Source: JABDLO01 sp035327565
GTDB taxonomy: Bacteria > Bacteroidota > Bacteroidia > Chitinophagales > Saprospiraceae
DNA length: 64,000 nucleotides
Reading direction: 5' to 3'
Assembly: GCA_035327565.1 (NCBI GenBank)
Contig: DAOLDB010000019.1
Coordinates: forward strand, 3,375-67,374
Shown: piece after piece, positions 9,224 to 17,605 of the stretch
How positions within the stretch are numbered: the first letter of the stretch is position 1
How the letters are laid out: each line of letters starts with the position of its first letter
Notes under the pieces: model-generated
Database searches by the model: none
What the model saw: only the letters and a program-made list of their open reading frames with translations
What the model was told of the DNA's origin: nothing
Translations under genes and position numbers: made by a program

Positions 9224-10507
9224 TTAACTTAACAAAGCTTTTCCGGGATACATGGCTATATGACCCAATTCTTCTTCAATGCGCAATAATTGATTGTACT
9301 TGGCTACTCTGTCGCTTCGGGAAGCGGAGCCGGTTTTAATCTGACCTGTATTCAAAGCAACAGCAAGATCTGCTATGGTTGCATCTTCAGTTTCACCGGA
9401 ACGATGACTGATTACTGAAGAAAACCCATTTCTGGTAGCCAGTTGTACGGCATCTATGGTTTCAGAAAGTGTACCGATCTGATTCACTTTTATCAATATA
9501 GAGTTAGCTGCCGACACATCGATTCCTCTCTGCAATCTATTTGTATTCGTAACAAAGAGGTCGTCACCTACTAGCTGAACCCGGCTTCCCATAGCTTTAT
9601 TAAGCTTTATCCACCCTTCCCAGTCATCCTCATCCAAACCATCTTCAATTGACAAGATGGGATATTGATTAATCCACTCCTGCCAGTAACCAATCATTTC
9701 CTCAGAGGTCAATGTACGTCCATCGGATTTATGAAAATGATATACTTTATTTTTTGCATCATAAAACTCTGAAGCTGCTGCATCCATAGCTATCATCATA
9801 TCTTCGCCGGGTTTAAACCCTGCTGTTTCAATGGCTTTGAGGACAATTTCTATAGCTTCCTTATTGGATTTTATATTGGGTGCAAAACCTCCTTCATCGC
9901 CCACATTGGTTGAATAGCCCTTACTTTTCAGCACTGATTTCAGATGGTGGAAAACCTCAACGCCCATTCTGAGCGCTCCTGAAAAAGTATCTGCCCCTAC
10001 AGGCATAATCATAAACTCCTGAAAGTCTATACTATTGTCAGCATGAGACCCTCCATTCAGAATGTTCATCATAGGAACGGGCATGACATGTGCATTGACT
10101 CCTCCAATATATCTAAAGAGCGATTGACCGGATTCTTCAGCAGCGGCTTTCGCCACAGCCAAAGACACTCCCAGCATAGCATTAGCGCCCAGGTTGCTTT
10201 TGTTCTCTGTGCCATCCATTTCAATCATCATTTCATCAATATCTCTTTGTTCAAATACATCTTCTCCGATTAACGCATCTGCAATTTTCTCATTTACATT
10301 GTCACATGCATTAAGAACTCCCTTGCCTAAAAAACGCGATGCGTCACCATCCCGCAATTCTACAGCCTCATGTTTACCGGTAGATGCGCCTGACGGAACA
10401 GCTGCACGACCTAAACAACCACTTTCTGTGAGCACTTCCACCTCAATGGTGGGATTGCCTCTTGAATCTAAAATTTCTCTTGCTCTGATATCGATGATAG
10501 TACTCAT
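9224..10507 (-). CDS. eno: Enolase
   Basis: The 427-residue protein has the standard enolase start (IIDIRAREILDSRGNPTIEV), the metal-binding SIEDGLDEDDW motif and the catalytic-site segments LIKVNQIGTLSET and SHRSGETED. It interconverts 2-phosphoglycerate and phosphoenolpyruvate in glycolysis and gluconeogenesis. Its start lies 3 bp downstream of the carA stop, so the two genes are almost certainly co-transcribed. Confidence 0.98.
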   Translation of the reverse strand: MSTIIDIRAREILDSRGNPTIEVEVLTESGCLGRAAVPSGASTGKHEAVELRDGDASRFLGKGVLNACDNVNEKIADALIGEDVFEQRDIDEMMIEMDGTENKSNLGANAMLGVSLAVAKAAAEESGQSLFRYIGGVNAHVMPVPMMNILNGGSHADNSIDFQEFMIMPVGADTFSGALRMGVEVFHHLKSVLKSKGYSTNVGDEGGFAPNIKSNKEAIEIVLKAIETAGFKPGEDMMIAMDAAASEFYDAKNKVYHFHKSDGRTLTSEEMIGYWQEWINQYPILSIEDGLDEDDWEGWIKLNKAMGSRVQLVGDDLFVTNTNRLQRGIDVSAANSILIKVNQIGTLSETIDAVQLATRNGFSSVISHRSGETEDATIADLAVALNTGQIKTGSASRSDRVAKYNQLLRIEEELGHIAMYPGKALLS

Positions 10508-10510
10508 ACA

Positions 10511-11623
10511 CTAATTTTTATGTTTATTTAATAAATCTACAAATTGATCAAACAAATACCGCGAATCATGCGGCCCAGGTGAAGATTCAGGGTGATATTG
10601 AACAGAAAATGCCGGATAATCTTTCAAACGGATGCCTTCCACAGTATCATCATTGAGATTCAAATGTGTAATTTCTACATGACTTTTCAAGTTCTCCAAA
10701 GCTTCCATCGCCACACCAAACCCATGATTCTGACTGGTAATCTCACTTTTTCCGGTTATGATATTCTTTACAGGATGATTAATTCCCCTGTGACCATGAT
10801 GCATTTTATATGTAGGTATACCTTGAGCCAATGCCAGCAACTGATGACCAAGACATATTCCAAATATAGGCTTTCCGCTGCTCTGTAATTTTTTAATACT
10901 TTCTACTGCATATGACATCGCTGCCGGATCTCCGGGCCCGTTGGAAAGAAAAAAGCCGTTGGGTTTAAATTCAAATAAATCCTCTGCTTTTGTTTTTGCA
11001 GGAAAAACTTTCACGAAACAACCGCGATCCACCATACATTTGAGGATATTCCTTTTAATTCCATAATCATAAACAGCTACTCTATACGGGGCGCTTTCAT
11101 TGCCCAAGGTGTAAGGTTGGTCAACCGTAACTTTGGAAGCCAGTTCAAGCCCCGACATTGAAGGAACGCTATTCAGAATCTTAGTCATTTCGTCAATGGA
11201 AGTTCCATCATTGGATATGATGGCATTCATAGCTCCTTTCTGACGGATATGGCGCACCAATTTCCTGGTATCCACTCCATAAATGCAAACGGTTTGATGA
11301 TCCTTAAAGAAACGATCAATGTCTCTGTCTGCCTGGAGGCGTGAATATTCGGTTGTGAAGTTTTTACAAATCAGTCCTGCAATTTGCATTTTTTCCGATT
11401 CGACTTCATCAGGATGGGCTCCATAGTTTCCAATATGGGCATTAGTAGTCACCATAATCTGACCAAAATAAGAAGGATCTGTAAATATTTCCTGGTAACC
11501 TGTCATTCCGGTATTAAAGCAGATCTCTCCGGTAGTTACCCCTTTAAGCCCGGCCCCTTTTCCTTTCATCACCAGGCCGTCCTCCAATAGTAAAACGGCC
11601 TGCAAAAATTGTTCTTCAAACAT
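10511..11623 (-). CDS. carA: Carbamoyl-phosphate synthase small subunit
   Basis: The 370-residue protein has the CarA N-terminal domain (residues 1-150) and a class I glutamine amidotransferase domain with the triad visible: Cys257 in GICLGHQ, and His344 and Glu346 in YHPESSPGPHDS. It supplies ammonia from glutamine to CarB for carbamoyl phosphate, used in pyrimidine and arginine synthesis. carB is not in the window. In many Bacteroidota carA and eno follow rplQ directly. Here two accessory genes separate them from rplQ. Confidence 0.97.
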   Translation of the reverse strand: MFEEQFLQAVLLLEDGLVMKGKGAGLKGVTTGEICFNTGMTGYQEIFTDPSYFGQIMVTTNAHIGNYGAHPDEVESEKMQIAGLICKNFTTEYSRLQADRDIDRFFKDHQTVCIYGVDTRKLVRHIRQKGAMNAIISNDGTSIDEMTKILNSVPSMSGLELASKVTVDQPYTLGNESAPYRVAVYDYGIKRNILKCMVDRGCFVKVFPAKTKAEDLFEFKPNGFFLSNGPGDPAAMSYAVESIKKLQSSGKPIFGICLGHQLLALAQGIPTYKMHHGHRGINHPVKNIITGKSEITSQNHGFGVAMEALENLKSHVEITHLNLNDDTVEGIRLKDYPAFSVQYHPESSPGPHDSRYLFDQFVDLLNKHKN

Positions 11624-11650
11624 TGTTCTCGCTGTGGATCAATTTGTGTG

Positions 11651-11658
11651 CAAATATA
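11651..11658 (-). promoter_or_regulatory. Promoter -7 box for carA-eno
   Basis: On the minus strand TATATTTG followed by C matches TAnnTTTG and lies 27 nt before the carA start. A clear TTG at the -33 position was not found. Confidence 0.55.
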
Positions 11659-11822
11659 GAAATATTCGTAAAAGAACCATGTCTGATCAGAGTTAAGAGT
11701 AAGTTTAAAATTCAGTAATTGCAAACCACCCACAATGTAACCGGAAAAAAGGATGGGTGGAATTCAGGGAAAAGGTAAATAAAAAAACATTTTATTATCT
11801 CCTTCTACTTATAATCACTCAC

Positions 11823-13355
11823 TCAATGTTTCGTAACTAACTTTCCATTCTCATAAAAAAACCGGTACCCTACGCTGATCCGGTACTTAAACGGATTATA
11901 CAGGTCTACCGCAGGCCCACTATTTTGAAAAGCATCATCTCTAAACTTAGTGTTAAGCAGCCGGACACCGAAATCAACCCTTACCCGATCATACAGCTCC
12001 ACATACAATGAAGGATAGAGCTCTAATGATGCAAGGGAGGCATTTTTTGACCATAAACTAAAACTATCTCCAAAAGGATTGATCTTTACTTCTTTGCGAT
12101 AGGTGATATTGCTTACTAAACCCAGGTTGGCACCCAGCACAAATGCCTTATGGTAGACCAGATCATAGCTCATGGCCGGCGTAATCTGTATGGAATGATA
12201 AAATCTTCTGAATGCTGTACGGGGGGGAAGACTTGGCTCAAAATGCTCACCATTGGTAGCAACAGGAACTTCACTTAATAGTCGGGAGTAGCCCACATTT
12301 ACCCCGATACCCATTCTTTGAGTCAACTTGTACCGGTACAGGGCTTCGATGAAGTATTCATTATCATTCGTTATTTCCACTGGAAATGGATATGAAACTA
12401 TACGAACTCTGTTTCGGGTATCCGGCCTTCCGTCGCCATATCCTGCATTGATATAAAACCTGTACTTAGACGCTCTGGCGTGTAATGACTCTTTGGCCAA
12501 AATGGTGTCGGGTTGTACCTCATGTGTGGTGGCCGATGGCGAGCTGCTTTGTTCTCTTTGCCTTTCGATTCTATCCCGTATCCGGAGGTGGTGATTGCGA
12601 ACATCTTTAGTGGCTTTCACCTTACGCACTTGAGGCTCACCTCCTGCAATGCGATAGCCGATACTCATTCGGTATTTATAGAGATTATAGGTATCTATTT
12701 CCAGTCCATTGTTTTCTATAGCATCATCCCTGTACTTTCGATGACGGAGCCTGATTCCAAATTCCAGACGAACAGCATTATAGAGTTCCGCATACAGTGA
12801 AGGATAGATCTCGACGGATGCCAGGTCCATTTTGTTAATGAAAAAAAAAATATCATCCCGATTTCTAATATTATAAATTCTTTTGTGATAAGAGACACTA
12901 CTCACCATTCCGAGATTTACACCTGCGGTGATTTTTGCTCCCTGCACTACATCCATGCTCACTGAAGGCATAACTTGTACATGCCGGTAAATTGACCAGT
13001 GCCTAAATATTGCTTTATAAAAATCAATTTTAAAATACCCGTTATTGGCTCTCATTGTAAAATCATTGTGCAGCTCGGAATAACCTATATTCATTCCCAG
13101 ACCAAACCGCCTTGCTATCCTGTAGCGGTAGCCCAGGTCGATAAAATATTCATTATCATTGGTGGTCTCCGGTAAAAACAAAAGTATTGTTGCTCTTTGG
13201 AATGGGGGTATAAAATCATACCGGGTATCAGGATGCCCTTCGGCATATCCAAAGTTAAGAAACAGGGAATGCCGCGGTGGCTGCCCTTTCACGATCGTAA
13301 GACTGATGAATAACAGTAAAATCAGTGTGTATAAGGTCTTTTGATCAATGTTCAT
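11823..13355 (-). CDS. Outer membrane beta-barrel-like protein made of two tandem homologous halves
   Basis: The 510-residue protein starts with a signal peptide (hydrophobic to about residue 24, ending VKG). Two homologous halves follow, about residues 28-235 and 293-508, joined by a charged, low-complexity linker. Matching blocks include NEYFIDLGYRYR versus NEYFIEALYRYK, GMNIGYSEL versus GVNVGYSRL, and EIYPSLYAELYNAVRLEFGI versus ELYPSLYVELYDRVRVDFGV. Alternating amphipathic strands and aromatic ends suggest an outer membrane barrel or pair of barrels. I do not recognise a named family. A strong inverted repeat (13371-13406) lies just upstream of the start. The gene follows the broken T9SS cargo gene on the same strand. 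Confidence 0.75.
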   Translation of the reverse strand: MNIDQKTLYTLILLLFISLTIVKGQPPRHSLFLNFGYAEGHPDTRYDFIPPFQRATILLFLPETTNDNEYFIDLGYRYRIARRFGLGMNIGYSELHNDFTMRANNGYFKIDFYKAIFRHWSIYRHVQVMPSVSMDVVQGAKITAGVNLGMVSSVSYHKRIYNIRNRDDIFFFINKMDLASVEIYPSLYAELYNAVRLEFGIRLRHRKYRDDAIENNGLEIDTYNLYKYRMSIGYRIAGGEPQVRKVKATKDVRNHHLRIRDRIERQREQSSSPSATTHEVQPDTILAKESLHARASKYRFYINAGYGDGRPDTRNRVRIVSYPFPVEITNDNEYFIEALYRYKLTQRMGIGVNVGYSRLLSEVPVATNGEHFEPSLPPRTAFRRFYHSIQITPAMSYDLVYHKAFVLGANLGLVSNITYRKEVKINPFGDSFSLWSKNASLASLELYPSLYVELYDRVRVDFGVRLLNTKFRDDAFQNSGPAVDLYNPFKYRISVGYRFFYENGKLVTKH

Positions 13356-13370
13356 GATTTCTGATTTTAA

Positions 13371-13406
13371 TACCCCGGTTGACCTGATCTCTGGTCAACT
13401 GAGGTA
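13371..13406. repeat. Inverted repeat upstream of the duplicated barrel gene
   Basis: Perfect arms GTTGACC and GGTCAAC around an 8-nt loop extend outward to TACC and GGTA through a mismatch and a wobble. On the minus strand it sits 12 nt after the stop of the broken cargo gene and 16 nt before the next start. No T-run follows, so it may be a leader hairpin or operator rather than an intrinsic terminator. Confidence 0.55.
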
Positions 13407-13417
13407 TGATAAATGAG

Positions 13418-13893
13418 CTATCGGATGATTACTACTTTTTCCGTAAGGATAGTATTGCCAATACGCATTCTTACAAAATAGAGTCCTAAATGAACCTGAC
13501 TCACATCTACCCTGTGTGTGTAACCGGAAAACGGTTCTGAGATGATGGGTCGACCCTGCTGATCCAGGAGAAGAAATTGGCCGGTAGTAGCCTTCGGCAC
13601 TCCATGAACTATTGGCGCCATTTCCTCCGGAATCTCTACAATAAGCTCTCCCCTGGCAGGATTATTCATCCTCATTCTGGGACAGGGATCGCATGGTTCT
13701 GTCACATCAAACTGTCCCGAATTAGTGTTCTCTCCGCATTCGTTGAATACCTTTATTTGCCAGTACCCTGTACCTGCATAGTCTCACCAAGGTCGTCACC
13801 CAATACCCTGGTGGTTACTTGTGTAATTGTCTCTGTCGTAAACACCGTAATGACAAGAACCGAAAGGGTGAAAGTCAAGTTGAATTGCTTCAT
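13418..13893 (-). pseudogene. Small secreted protein with T9SS type A sorting domain, frameshifted
   Basis: A reading frame starts at 13893 with a signal peptide (MKQFNLTFTLSVLVITVF) and stops after 46 codons. A second frame carries a beta-sandwich-like end (GYWQIKVFNECG) and a full C-terminal T9SS sorting domain (NPARGELIVEI, then VDVSQVHLGLYFVR and EKVVIIR). Removing one GA from the GAGA at about 13762-13765 on the minus strand joins both into one protein of about 157 residues with a seamless reading (LGDYAGTGYWQI). The intact product would be exported by Sec and then displayed by T9SS. Either a real frameshift, an assembly error, or an older internal deletion explains it. There is almost no functional domain between signal and sorting domain. 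Confidence 0.7.
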
Positions 13894-14340
13894 AGTAAAA
13901 AAGTTTAAAAGTTAAATATTTTGATATAATCCATTATAGACGGGTTTGTAAAAGTAAGTATGTTCTTCCTTACCGGGTAAAAACATAGTGCTACTGGTTT
14001 CTGAGAGAAAATCCGTCGCTTCGGGTCATACCCAAAATCATGCTGCAATCCATAAGATGAAATTATATATCAATATTTCATCTTATGCCGATATTCAATT
14101 ATATAACGGCGCCAAAACAGGTAATGCTTAGAAAAAAAAGTCAGTTTTTTACAAAATTATTTATATATTTTTTATTATTATTTATACCTCTTTTATTATC
14201 AATACTTTACCAGATATGGAATTGGCAATAAAAATTTTAAAAAAAATTGAGGTTGGAAATGATAAAAAGTAATGGTATTAGATTGAAGATAGCCAGGTGG
14301 ATATCAATGGCAGATAAAGTATCAACTACACCGCTAAAAT
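13894..14340. other. AT-rich intergenic region upstream of the broken cargo gene
   Basis: No credible coding region was found. It contains a perfect 13-bp inverted repeat at 14051-14087 (listed separately) and long A and T runs around 14130-14240. No exact TAnnTTTG box was seen for the minus-strand gene at 13893. Confidence 0.6.
14051..14087. repeat. Perfect 13-bp inverted repeat
   Basis: Arms CATAAGATGAAAT and ATTTCATCTTATG flank an 11-nt AT-rich loop. No T-tract follows on either strand, so a simple intrinsic terminator is unlikely. Confidence 0.75.
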
Positions 14341-14366
14341 AAAAAGAGGAGGGCATGCCCCTCCTC
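14341..14366 (-). terminator. Intrinsic terminator of the ribosomal cluster (second of two)
   Basis: On the minus strand GAGGAGGG, loop GCATG, CCCTCCTC forms a perfect 8-bp GC-rich stem followed directly by TTTTTATTTT. Confidence 0.88.
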
Positions 14367-14394
14367 CATATAAGCTTTATCAACAAAGAACAAA

Positions 14395-14423
14395 AAGGAG
14401 CAGATTTAAACTCTACTCCTTTC
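14395..14423 (-). terminator. Intrinsic terminator directly after rplQ (first of two)
   Basis: On the minus strand GGAGTAGA, loop GTTTAAA, TCTGCTCC (one wobble) is followed by TTTTTG. It begins a few bases after the rplQ stop and gives a tandem arrangement with the stronger hairpin at 14341. Confidence 0.7.
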
Positions 14424-14428
14424 ACTGA

Positions 14429-14914
14429 TTATTCTTCTTCCGAAGCTGTGATCGCAGTTCCGGCAGCGGCTGCTGTTGAAGCGCCGGCCCCACTCTTTCT
14501 TCTTCGGCGGCGTCTGCCTCCTGTGGCAGTGCTCAGTTTGTTTTCGAGCATTACTTCATTGAAATCAACGAATTCGATCATCGCCATTTCGGCGCCATCA
14601 CCTTTTCTGAATCCCGTTTTGATAATCCTTAAATAACCCCCTGGGCGATCGCCCACTTTTTCAGCAATGGTACTAAAAAGCTCAGTAATTGAATCTTTAT
14701 CCTGTAAATAGCTGAATACCATCCTTCTGTTGTGGGTAGTATTGGTCTTTGCTTTGGTAACCAGGGGTTCAAGATATACTCTAAGGGCTTTGGCTTTCGC
14801 TAATGTAGTATTGATACGTTTGTGTTCAATAAGGGCAATAGAAAGGTTTTTCATCAAAGCTTTCCGATGAGCTGCTTTTCTGCCCAATGGATTCAATTTT
14901 TTGTTGTGTCTCAT
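14429..14914 (-). CDS. rplQ: 50S ribosomal protein L17
   Basis: Residues 1-118 match L17 (MRHNKKLNPLGRKAAHRKAL start). About 40 extra residues follow: a run of Arg (GRRRRRR), then Ala/Gly/Ser and an acidic end. Such tails are seen in Bacteroidota L17, while E. coli L17 is about 127 aa. It is the last gene of the ribosomal run, 132 nt after rpoA, and is followed by two terminators. Confidence 0.97.
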   Translation of the reverse strand: MRHNKKLNPLGRKAAHRKALMKNLSIALIEHKRINTTLAKAKALRVYLEPLVTKAKTNTTHNRRMVFSYLQDKDSITELFSTIAEKVGDRPGGYLRIIKTGFRKGDGAEMAMIEFVDFNEVMLENKLSTATGGRRRRRRKSGAGASTAAAAGTAITASEEE

Positions 14915-14940
14915 TTTATTAACAATTATTGCATCACTTT

Positions 14941-15033
14941 ACCGGCTCAGGATACGGTCTTAAGTATAAGCCGGTTAGGTAATATGCCCAATGATAGAAT
15001 AAGAACCAGAGCTTCCTCTGACCGTGTCGGTTC
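14941..15033 (-). promoter_or_regulatory. Structured spacer between rpoA and rplQ
   Basis: The 132-nt gap contains two inverted repeats: ACCGGCT/AGCCGGT (14941-14947 with 14969-14975), and GAACC/GGTTC (15003-15007 with 15029-15033) enclosing a small CAGAG-cttc-CTCTG hairpin. It is longer and more structured than the other gaps in the cluster. No T-run follows, so regulation of rplQ or RNA processing is possible, but this is inference. Confidence 0.4.
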
Positions 15034-15046
15034 CGTTAAATAATTA

Positions 15047-16045
15047 TTAATCTTCTTCCAATCTGTATTTAGAGAGGTCCATACCGAAAGTAAGGCCTTT
15101 TATCTGAAGGAGTTCTTCTATTTCTACTAAAGATTTTTTTCCAAAATTTCTGAATTTCAATAATTCATGCGTCTCGAATTTAACAAGCTCTCCTAATGTA
15201 TTGATCTTTGCAGCTTTCAGACAATTGTAAGCTCTTACTGACAGATCCAGATCCTCCAAAGAGGTTTTCAAAAGTTTTCGCATGTGCAAGATGTGCTCAT
15301 CCACAATCTGATCATCCTTATTGGAATCGTCATTGAAAGTGATATTTTCATCAGTGATCAGCATTAAATGCTGAATCAATATTTTTGAAGCTTCTTTTAT
15401 GGCGTCTTCCGGATGTATGGTTCCATCGGTTTTTACCTCAATGGTTAACTTTTCATAGTCGGTACGCTGCTCAACCCTGGTGTTCTCCACTTTGTAGGCA
15501 ACTTTCCTGATGGGAGTATAAATTGCGTCAACAGGAATTACCCCTATAGGAGCTTCTTTAGGTAAATTTTCCTCAGCGGGCACATACCCCCTGCCCTTAG
15601 TGATGGTAAGTTCAACTTCAAGACTTACAGATGGCTCCATATTGCATATGACCAGTTCCGGATTCATGATTTTGAATATAGAAGTATGAGCCTCTATCTC
15701 ACCGGCTAAAAACTGATCTTTACCGGCAATTGTTAAATAAATCTTTTCCTCTGTGCTATCATCTACTGAAATGATCGGTTTTAAGCGAATCTGTTTCAGA
15801 TTCAAAATGATATCAACCACATCTTCGACCACTCCCTTAATCGTTGAAAACTCGTGGTCAACTCCGGCAATCCGTACAGCTGAAATGGCATAGCCCTGTA
15901 ATGATGATAATAAAATTCTTCTAAGAGAGTTTCCAATGGTTTGGCCAAAACCTGGCTCAAGCGGTTTGAATTCAAAAAAGCCTTCGAAATCATCGGCTTT
16001 TTGAAGTAGGATCTTATTCGGTTTATAAAAATTTAAAATACTCAT
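15047..16045 (-). CDS. rpoA: DNA-directed RNA polymerase subunit alpha
   Basis: The 332-residue protein has the alpha N-terminal dimerisation domain (FKPLEPGFGQTIGNSLRRILLSS-type motif near residues 27-49) and the C-terminal DNA- and activator-binding domain (about 255-325, with LDLSVRAYNCLK and FGKKSLVEIEE). Two copies nucleate assembly of RNA polymerase. It lies between rpsD and rplQ as in the alpha operon. Confidence 0.98.
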   Translation of the reverse strand: MSILNFYKPNKILLQKADDFEGFFEFKPLEPGFGQTIGNSLRRILLSSLQGYAISAVRIAGVDHEFSTIKGVVEDVVDIILNLKQIRLKPIISVDDSTEEKIYLTIAGKDQFLAGEIEAHTSIFKIMNPELVICNMEPSVSLEVELTITKGRGYVPAEENLPKEAPIGVIPVDAIYTPIRKVAYKVENTRVEQRTDYEKLTIEVKTDGTIHPEDAIKEASKILIQHLMLITDENITFNDDSNKDDQIVDEHILHMRKLLKTSLEDLDLSVRAYNCLKAAKINTLGELVKFETHELLKFRNFGKKSLVEIEELLQIKGLTFGMDLSKYRLEED

Positions 16046-16115
16046 CCGTTGTAATTTATCCTGTTTTATTGAAAAAAATAGGTACGTGCTGTATGAAAGT
16101 GCAATTCCTTTTAAA

Positions 16116-16727
16116 TTACTTAGAATACAATTCTACAATCAATTGTTCATTTATATTTTCTGGAATCCTTTCTCTCTCAGGATATTCCAAAAATTTTCCT
16201 TCCATTTTATCAGGATTCCATTCTAACCATGGATAGCTTCTGACATCTGATTTGCTGGAAATTTTATCCTTGATAAAATCGAGATCTTTTGATTTTCCTC
16301 TGACATGTATCACATCACCTGGAGTTAAAGTAAAAGATGGAATATTCGTTACCACACCATTGACAAGAATATGCTTGTGGCCGACCATCTGCCTGGCTGC
16401 ACTGCGTGTTGGCGCTATGCCTAATCTATATACGGTATTATCCAATCGTGCTTCCAGGAATTGTAACAGATTCTCTCCTGTAACTCCTTTTTTACTGGAC
16501 GCCCTTTTAAATATATTTCTGAATTGCCGCTCTAATACACCATAGGTATATTTGGCTTTTTGCTTCTCCATCAGCTGAATGGCATAGTCAGATTTTTGCT
16601 TTCGCTTTTTTGCAGCGCCATGCTGACCTGGAGGGTACTTTCTTTTTTCAAATGCTTTGTCAAATCCAAAGATCGATTCTCCAAACGATCTGGATTTTTT
16701 TGTCCTGGAACCGGTATATCTTGCCAT
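16116..16727 (-). CDS. rpsD: 30S ribosomal protein S4
   Basis: This is a 203-residue S4 with an N-terminal RNA-binding region without zinc cysteines, and an S4 RNA-binding domain (LEARLDNTVYRLGIAPTRSA, then GHKHILVNG). It is a primary 16S rRNA binder and in E. coli represses the alpha operon. It sits 41 nt after rpsK and 70 nt before rpoA. Confidence 0.98.
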   Translation of the reverse strand: MARYTGSRTKKSRSFGESIFGFDKAFEKRKYPPGQHGAAKKRKQKSDYAIQLMEKQKAKYTYGVLERQFRNIFKRASSKKGVTGENLLQFLEARLDNTVYRLGIAPTRSAARQMVGHKHILVNGVVTNIPSFTLTPGDVIHVRGKSKDLDFIKDKISSKSDVRSYPWLEWNPDKMEGKFLEYPERERIPENINEQLIVELYSK

Positions 16728-16768
16728 TTATCTTTATTACTTTTCTTTCGCTTCCTAATTATTATGAT

Positions 16769-17155
16769 TTATACTCTTCTCTTTTTAGGAGGTCTGCAGC
16801 CATTGTGCGGAATGGGTGTTACATCTTTAATCCTTGAGACTTTAATGCCTGTAGAATCAATGGCTCTGATGGCAGCTTCCCTCCCGGCTCCCGGACCTTT
16901 TACAAACACCTCCACAGAACGCAGTCCTGCATCATAAGCGGTCTGCGCAGCATCATTTGCGGCCATCTGCGCTGCATAAGGAGTGTTCTTCTTAGAACCC
17001 TTAAAACCGGCTTTACCAGCTGAAGCCCATGAAATCACCTGACCTGCCTTATTGGTCAACGAAATAATGATATTATTAAAACTTGCCTGAATAAATGCCA
17101 TACCTTCCGGCTCAACTTTGACATTTCTCTTTTTTACTTTTCTACTTTTGGCCAT
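16769..17155 (-). CDS. rpsK: 30S ribosomal protein S11
   Basis: This 128-residue S11 has a basic N terminus and the conserved core (IQASFNNIIISLTN, then SAGKAGFKGSKK) and ends in the typical PHNGCRPPKKRRV. It lines the mRNA path of the 30S platform. It lies between rpsM and rpsD. Confidence 0.98.
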   Translation of the reverse strand: MAKSRKVKKRNVKVEPEGMAFIQASFNNIIISLTNKAGQVISWASAGKAGFKGSKKNTPYAAQMAANDAAQTAYDAGLRSVEVFVKGPGAGREAAIRAIDSTGIKVSRIKDVTPIPHNGCRPPKKRRV

Positions 17156-17210
17156 TTTATAACTTTCTGATTAAAATATCTTATTATCAATAAGTAAAGA
17201 TGATCTATGA

Positions 17211-17588
17211 TTATTTGGTTGCTTTCTTCTTGTTGGCAACGGTCTTCTTCTTTCCTTTACGGGTTCTTGCATTGGTTCTGGTCCTTTGACCTCTGAGTGG
17301 AAGGCCTTTACGATGCCTTAATCCTCTGTAGCAACCTATATCCATTAATCTTTTAATATTGAGTTGTACTTCACTTCGGAGTTCCCCTTCAACGGTATAT
17401 TGGTTTTGAATCATGGATGAGATGACTCTTACATTATCATCAGACCAGTCCTGAACTTTAGTATTATAATCAATTTCCGCCTTTTCAAGGATTTCGCGAG
17501 CCAGACTTTTCCCTATACCAAAAATATAAGTTAACCCAATCTCTCCTCTTTTATTTCTTGGTAAATCAATACCAGCTATTCTTGCCAT
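17211..17588 (-). CDS. rpsM: 30S ribosomal protein S13
   Basis: This 125-residue S13 starts MARIAGIDLPRNKRGEIGL and ends in a Lys-rich tail after RGQRTRTNARTRKGKKK. It forms intersubunit bridges at the 30S head and contacts the P-site tRNA. It starts 17 nt after rpmJ. Confidence 0.98.
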   Translation of the reverse strand: MARIAGIDLPRNKRGEIGLTYIFGIGKSLAREILEKAEIDYNTKVQDWSDDNVRVISSMIQNQYTVEGELRSEVQLNIKRLMDIGCYRGLRHRKGLPLRGQRTRTNARTRKGKKKTVANKKKATK

Positions 17589-17605
17589 CTGCTATATATT
17601 TTATT

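Noticed and set aside
10194..10514. Plus-strand open frame inside eno
   Set aside because: It is a shadow of the well-supported enolase frame on the other strand.
11726..11761. CCACCCA/TGGGTGG inverted repeat downstream of the barrel gene
   Set aside because: The loop is long (about 21 nt) and no strong T-tract follows on the minus strand, so it is not called as a terminator.
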